From positions 469-8,534 of the forward strand of contig JAJYKN010000033.1 in NCBI GenBank assembly GCA_021788515.1: DNA of 8,066 nucleotides, read 5' to 3'. Made by a program: the position numbers and the translations under genes. Every line of letters begins with the position of its first letter. Positions within the stretch are counted from its first letter, which is position 1. Of this stretch, positions 6,814 to 8,066 are shown one piece after another. The stretch is from Nitrospirota bacterium. GTDB taxonomy: Bacteria > Nitrospirota > UBA9217. The notes below the pieces were generated by a model, which was not told the DNA's origin, did no database searches, and was given only the letters and a program-made list of their open reading frames with translations.

Positions 6814-8066
6814 TCAGTTTCTCACTCGCTCGCTTTTCCGGTTTTTCTCTTCGCGTTCTATTCGTTCGCCTTCCTCAAAGAACTTCGACGAGATTTCTTT
6901 TTCAATATCATCCTTGAGCTGGTCGAGAGAGATGAAATCGCCTTGCTGCAATTCCTTCAATTTTGAGGTGGTGTCCCGGTACCCCGGATCCAGGGCCTCG
7001 ACGATTTGAAACTCGCTGATCGCATTATTGATGTTTCCGGCGCCCTGATAGGCCAGGCCCAGATCATAGTGCATGCCGAGGGTGTCTTCATCCTCCTGCA
7101 GAAGGCTTTCCGAACAGTGGAGAGCGTGCTGGATTTCCCGTGTCGCGTTCTGATACTCTCCTTTTTCCATATAGCAGAGTCCCAACAGGTACCGGCTCTG
7201 GATGAATCTCGGCTCGTCCTCGGGAGTCAGGATGAATTCCGAGATAGCGTCGTCCAAAAGCCCCATTTCCTTGTAGGCCACGCCGAGATTGTAATGGGTG
7301 TCGACGTCCTCCTTGACTGATTGCTTTTCAACGCCCCGCTTGAACTCCTCGAATATTTCGTCGAGGCTTTGTTCATCGGCGGGTCCGGCGGGCCGCGCGG
7401 GAACGGCGACGGTGCTCAGCTCATCTCTGAGTTCAGCGGCAAGATCGAAGAAATCGTCGGAGGAACGTTCGACGTTCCGGGCTGCGGCGCTGCTGTTTTC
7501 TTTTTTGAGCTCTTCACCCAGATCAAAAAAATCTTCCTCAGGCACAGGCGTCCCGGAAGGGGCTGGTGTGACGGCAGCCTCGGGGATAAAAACGGACGGT
7601 CCTTTTTTGTGCTCCGTTGACGCGGGCTGAGGAGAAAGCGTCGGTGTTTCTTCATCGGGAGGGAGCGAAGCCTCGGGGCTCTGCGGTTTTCCGAGTTGAG
7701 AAATCTCCTGCATGAGACTGCGGACAGCGTCCTCATCCGATGTGCTGAACGGCAGTTCGTGTTCAGCTGCTTCGGGAACGGCGCTCTCTTCGAGCTCTTC
7801 AACAGCCTCCGCCAGGTTCGTGAACTCCAGCGTTTTCTCTTCCTCGCGGGAAATTTCACCGAGCCGGTCGATTGCCCGCCGGTTGCTCGGATTTAATTCA
7901 ACGATTTTTGCGTAATGTTTTTTCGCTTCATCGAACAGGCCTTGTTGAAAGTAAAATTCGGCTTCAGCCCATATTTCATTGATATCAGCCTGGATCTCGG
8001 CAGCCGGCTTCTGAGCGGGGACCTTGGGCTTTTTGACAGGCTCTTCGGGGATTTTCGCAGCGCCGG
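6814..8066 (-). CDS. TPR-repeat protein, C-terminal 416 residues (runs off right edge)
   Basis: The frame is open from the right edge to the TGA at 6816-6814. An internal ATG at 7713 is not the true start, since the coding frame continues upstream without interruption. From the edge inward: a Lys/Pro/Ala-rich linker; one TPR-like helix pair (IWAEAEFYFQQGLFDEAKKH, about 7924-7983); a long acidic Pro/Ser/Glu-rich linker with two copies of a DFFDL-x2-EL segment (7504-7533 and 7426-7455) and a looser third, DEIFEEFKRG (7333-7362). Next come three TPRs: DTHYNLGVAYKEMGLLDDAI (from 7302), SRYLLGLCYMEKGEYQNATR and MHYDLGLAYQGAGNINNAIS. The tail is highly charged and probably coiled coil (EKEISSKFFEEGERIEREEK). 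TPRs are protein-docking scaffolds; no enzymatic domain is visible, and the function is unknown. The linker composition suggests a cytoplasmic scaffold, with earlier TPRs likely beyond the edge. It is separated from glnB by a terminator, so it is probably a separate unit. Confidence 0.85.
   Translation of the reverse strand, partial: GAAKIPEEPVKKPKVPAQKPAAEIQADINEIWAEAEFYFQQGLFDEAKKHYAKIVELNPSNRRAIDRLGEISREEEKTLEFTNLAEAVEELEESAVPEAAEHELPFSTSDEDAVRSLMQEISQLGKPQSPEASLPPDEETPTLSPQPASTEHKKGPSVFIPEAAVTPAPSGTPVPEEDFFDLGEELKKENSSAAARNVERSSDDFFDLAAELRDELSTVAVPARPAGPADEQSLDEIFEEFKRGVEKQSVKEDVDTHYNLGVAYKEMGLLDDAISEFILTPEDEPRFIQSRYLLGLCYMEKGEYQNATREIQHALHCSESLLQEDEDTLGMHYDLGLAYQGAGNINNAISEFQIVEALDPGYRDTTSKLKELQQGDFISLDQLKDDIEKEISSKFFEEGERIEREEKNRKSERVRN

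Overview
All recognisable genes in this window lie on the minus strand, so transcription runs from right to left. The genes are typical of a free-living Gram-negative bacterium with moderately high GC. The best guess from protein style is a deltaproteobacterium-like or Nitrospirota-like organism, and this is inference only. The signs are a glutamine synthetase of the GlnA/GlnB-linked, adenylylatable type, a Kdp potassium pump, an Na,K-ATPase-like bacterial pump and a large acidic TPR protein. I see no prophage, transposase, CRISPR array, tRNA or rRNA.

In transcription order (right to left): (1) 8066-6814 is the C-terminal part of a TPR protein that enters from beyond the right edge. It is closed by a hairpin-plus-T-run terminator that shares an arm with a competing hairpin. 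(2) 6676-4832 holds glnB (PII) and glnA (glutamine synthetase). Their 90-bp spacer carries five tandem copies of a degenerate 7-bp repeat, and the pair ends at a near-perfect 13-bp terminator. (3) 4559-3726 is a tandem-domain universal stress protein. Its only good-looking promoter would make a leaderless transcript. (4) 3725-3484 is a spacer with a REP-like GC-rich inverted repeat and a weak terminator. (5) 3483-823 is an 886-residue P-type cation ATPase of the Na,K/H,K-like (P2C) class. (6) 575-1 is the start of a kdp operon: a 26-aa membrane micro-ORF, then kdpF (30 aa), then the first 132 codons of kdpA running off the left edge.

The window therefore joins a nitrogen-assimilation unit, in which PII senses 2-oxoglutarate/glutamine status and glutamine synthetase is the controlled enzyme, to a monovalent-cation block. 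That block has a P2C ATPase beside the high-affinity K+ pump Kdp, with a universal stress protein upstream. The functional link within the cation block is inferred from neighbourhood.

Most of the window is ordinary core metabolism. The items most worth a second look are the micro-ORF ahead of kdpF, the Asn that replaces the M8 Asp in the P2C ATPase, the duplicated DFFDL segments in the TPR protein, and several short intergenic repeat structures. I found no convincing undescribed multi-gene system.
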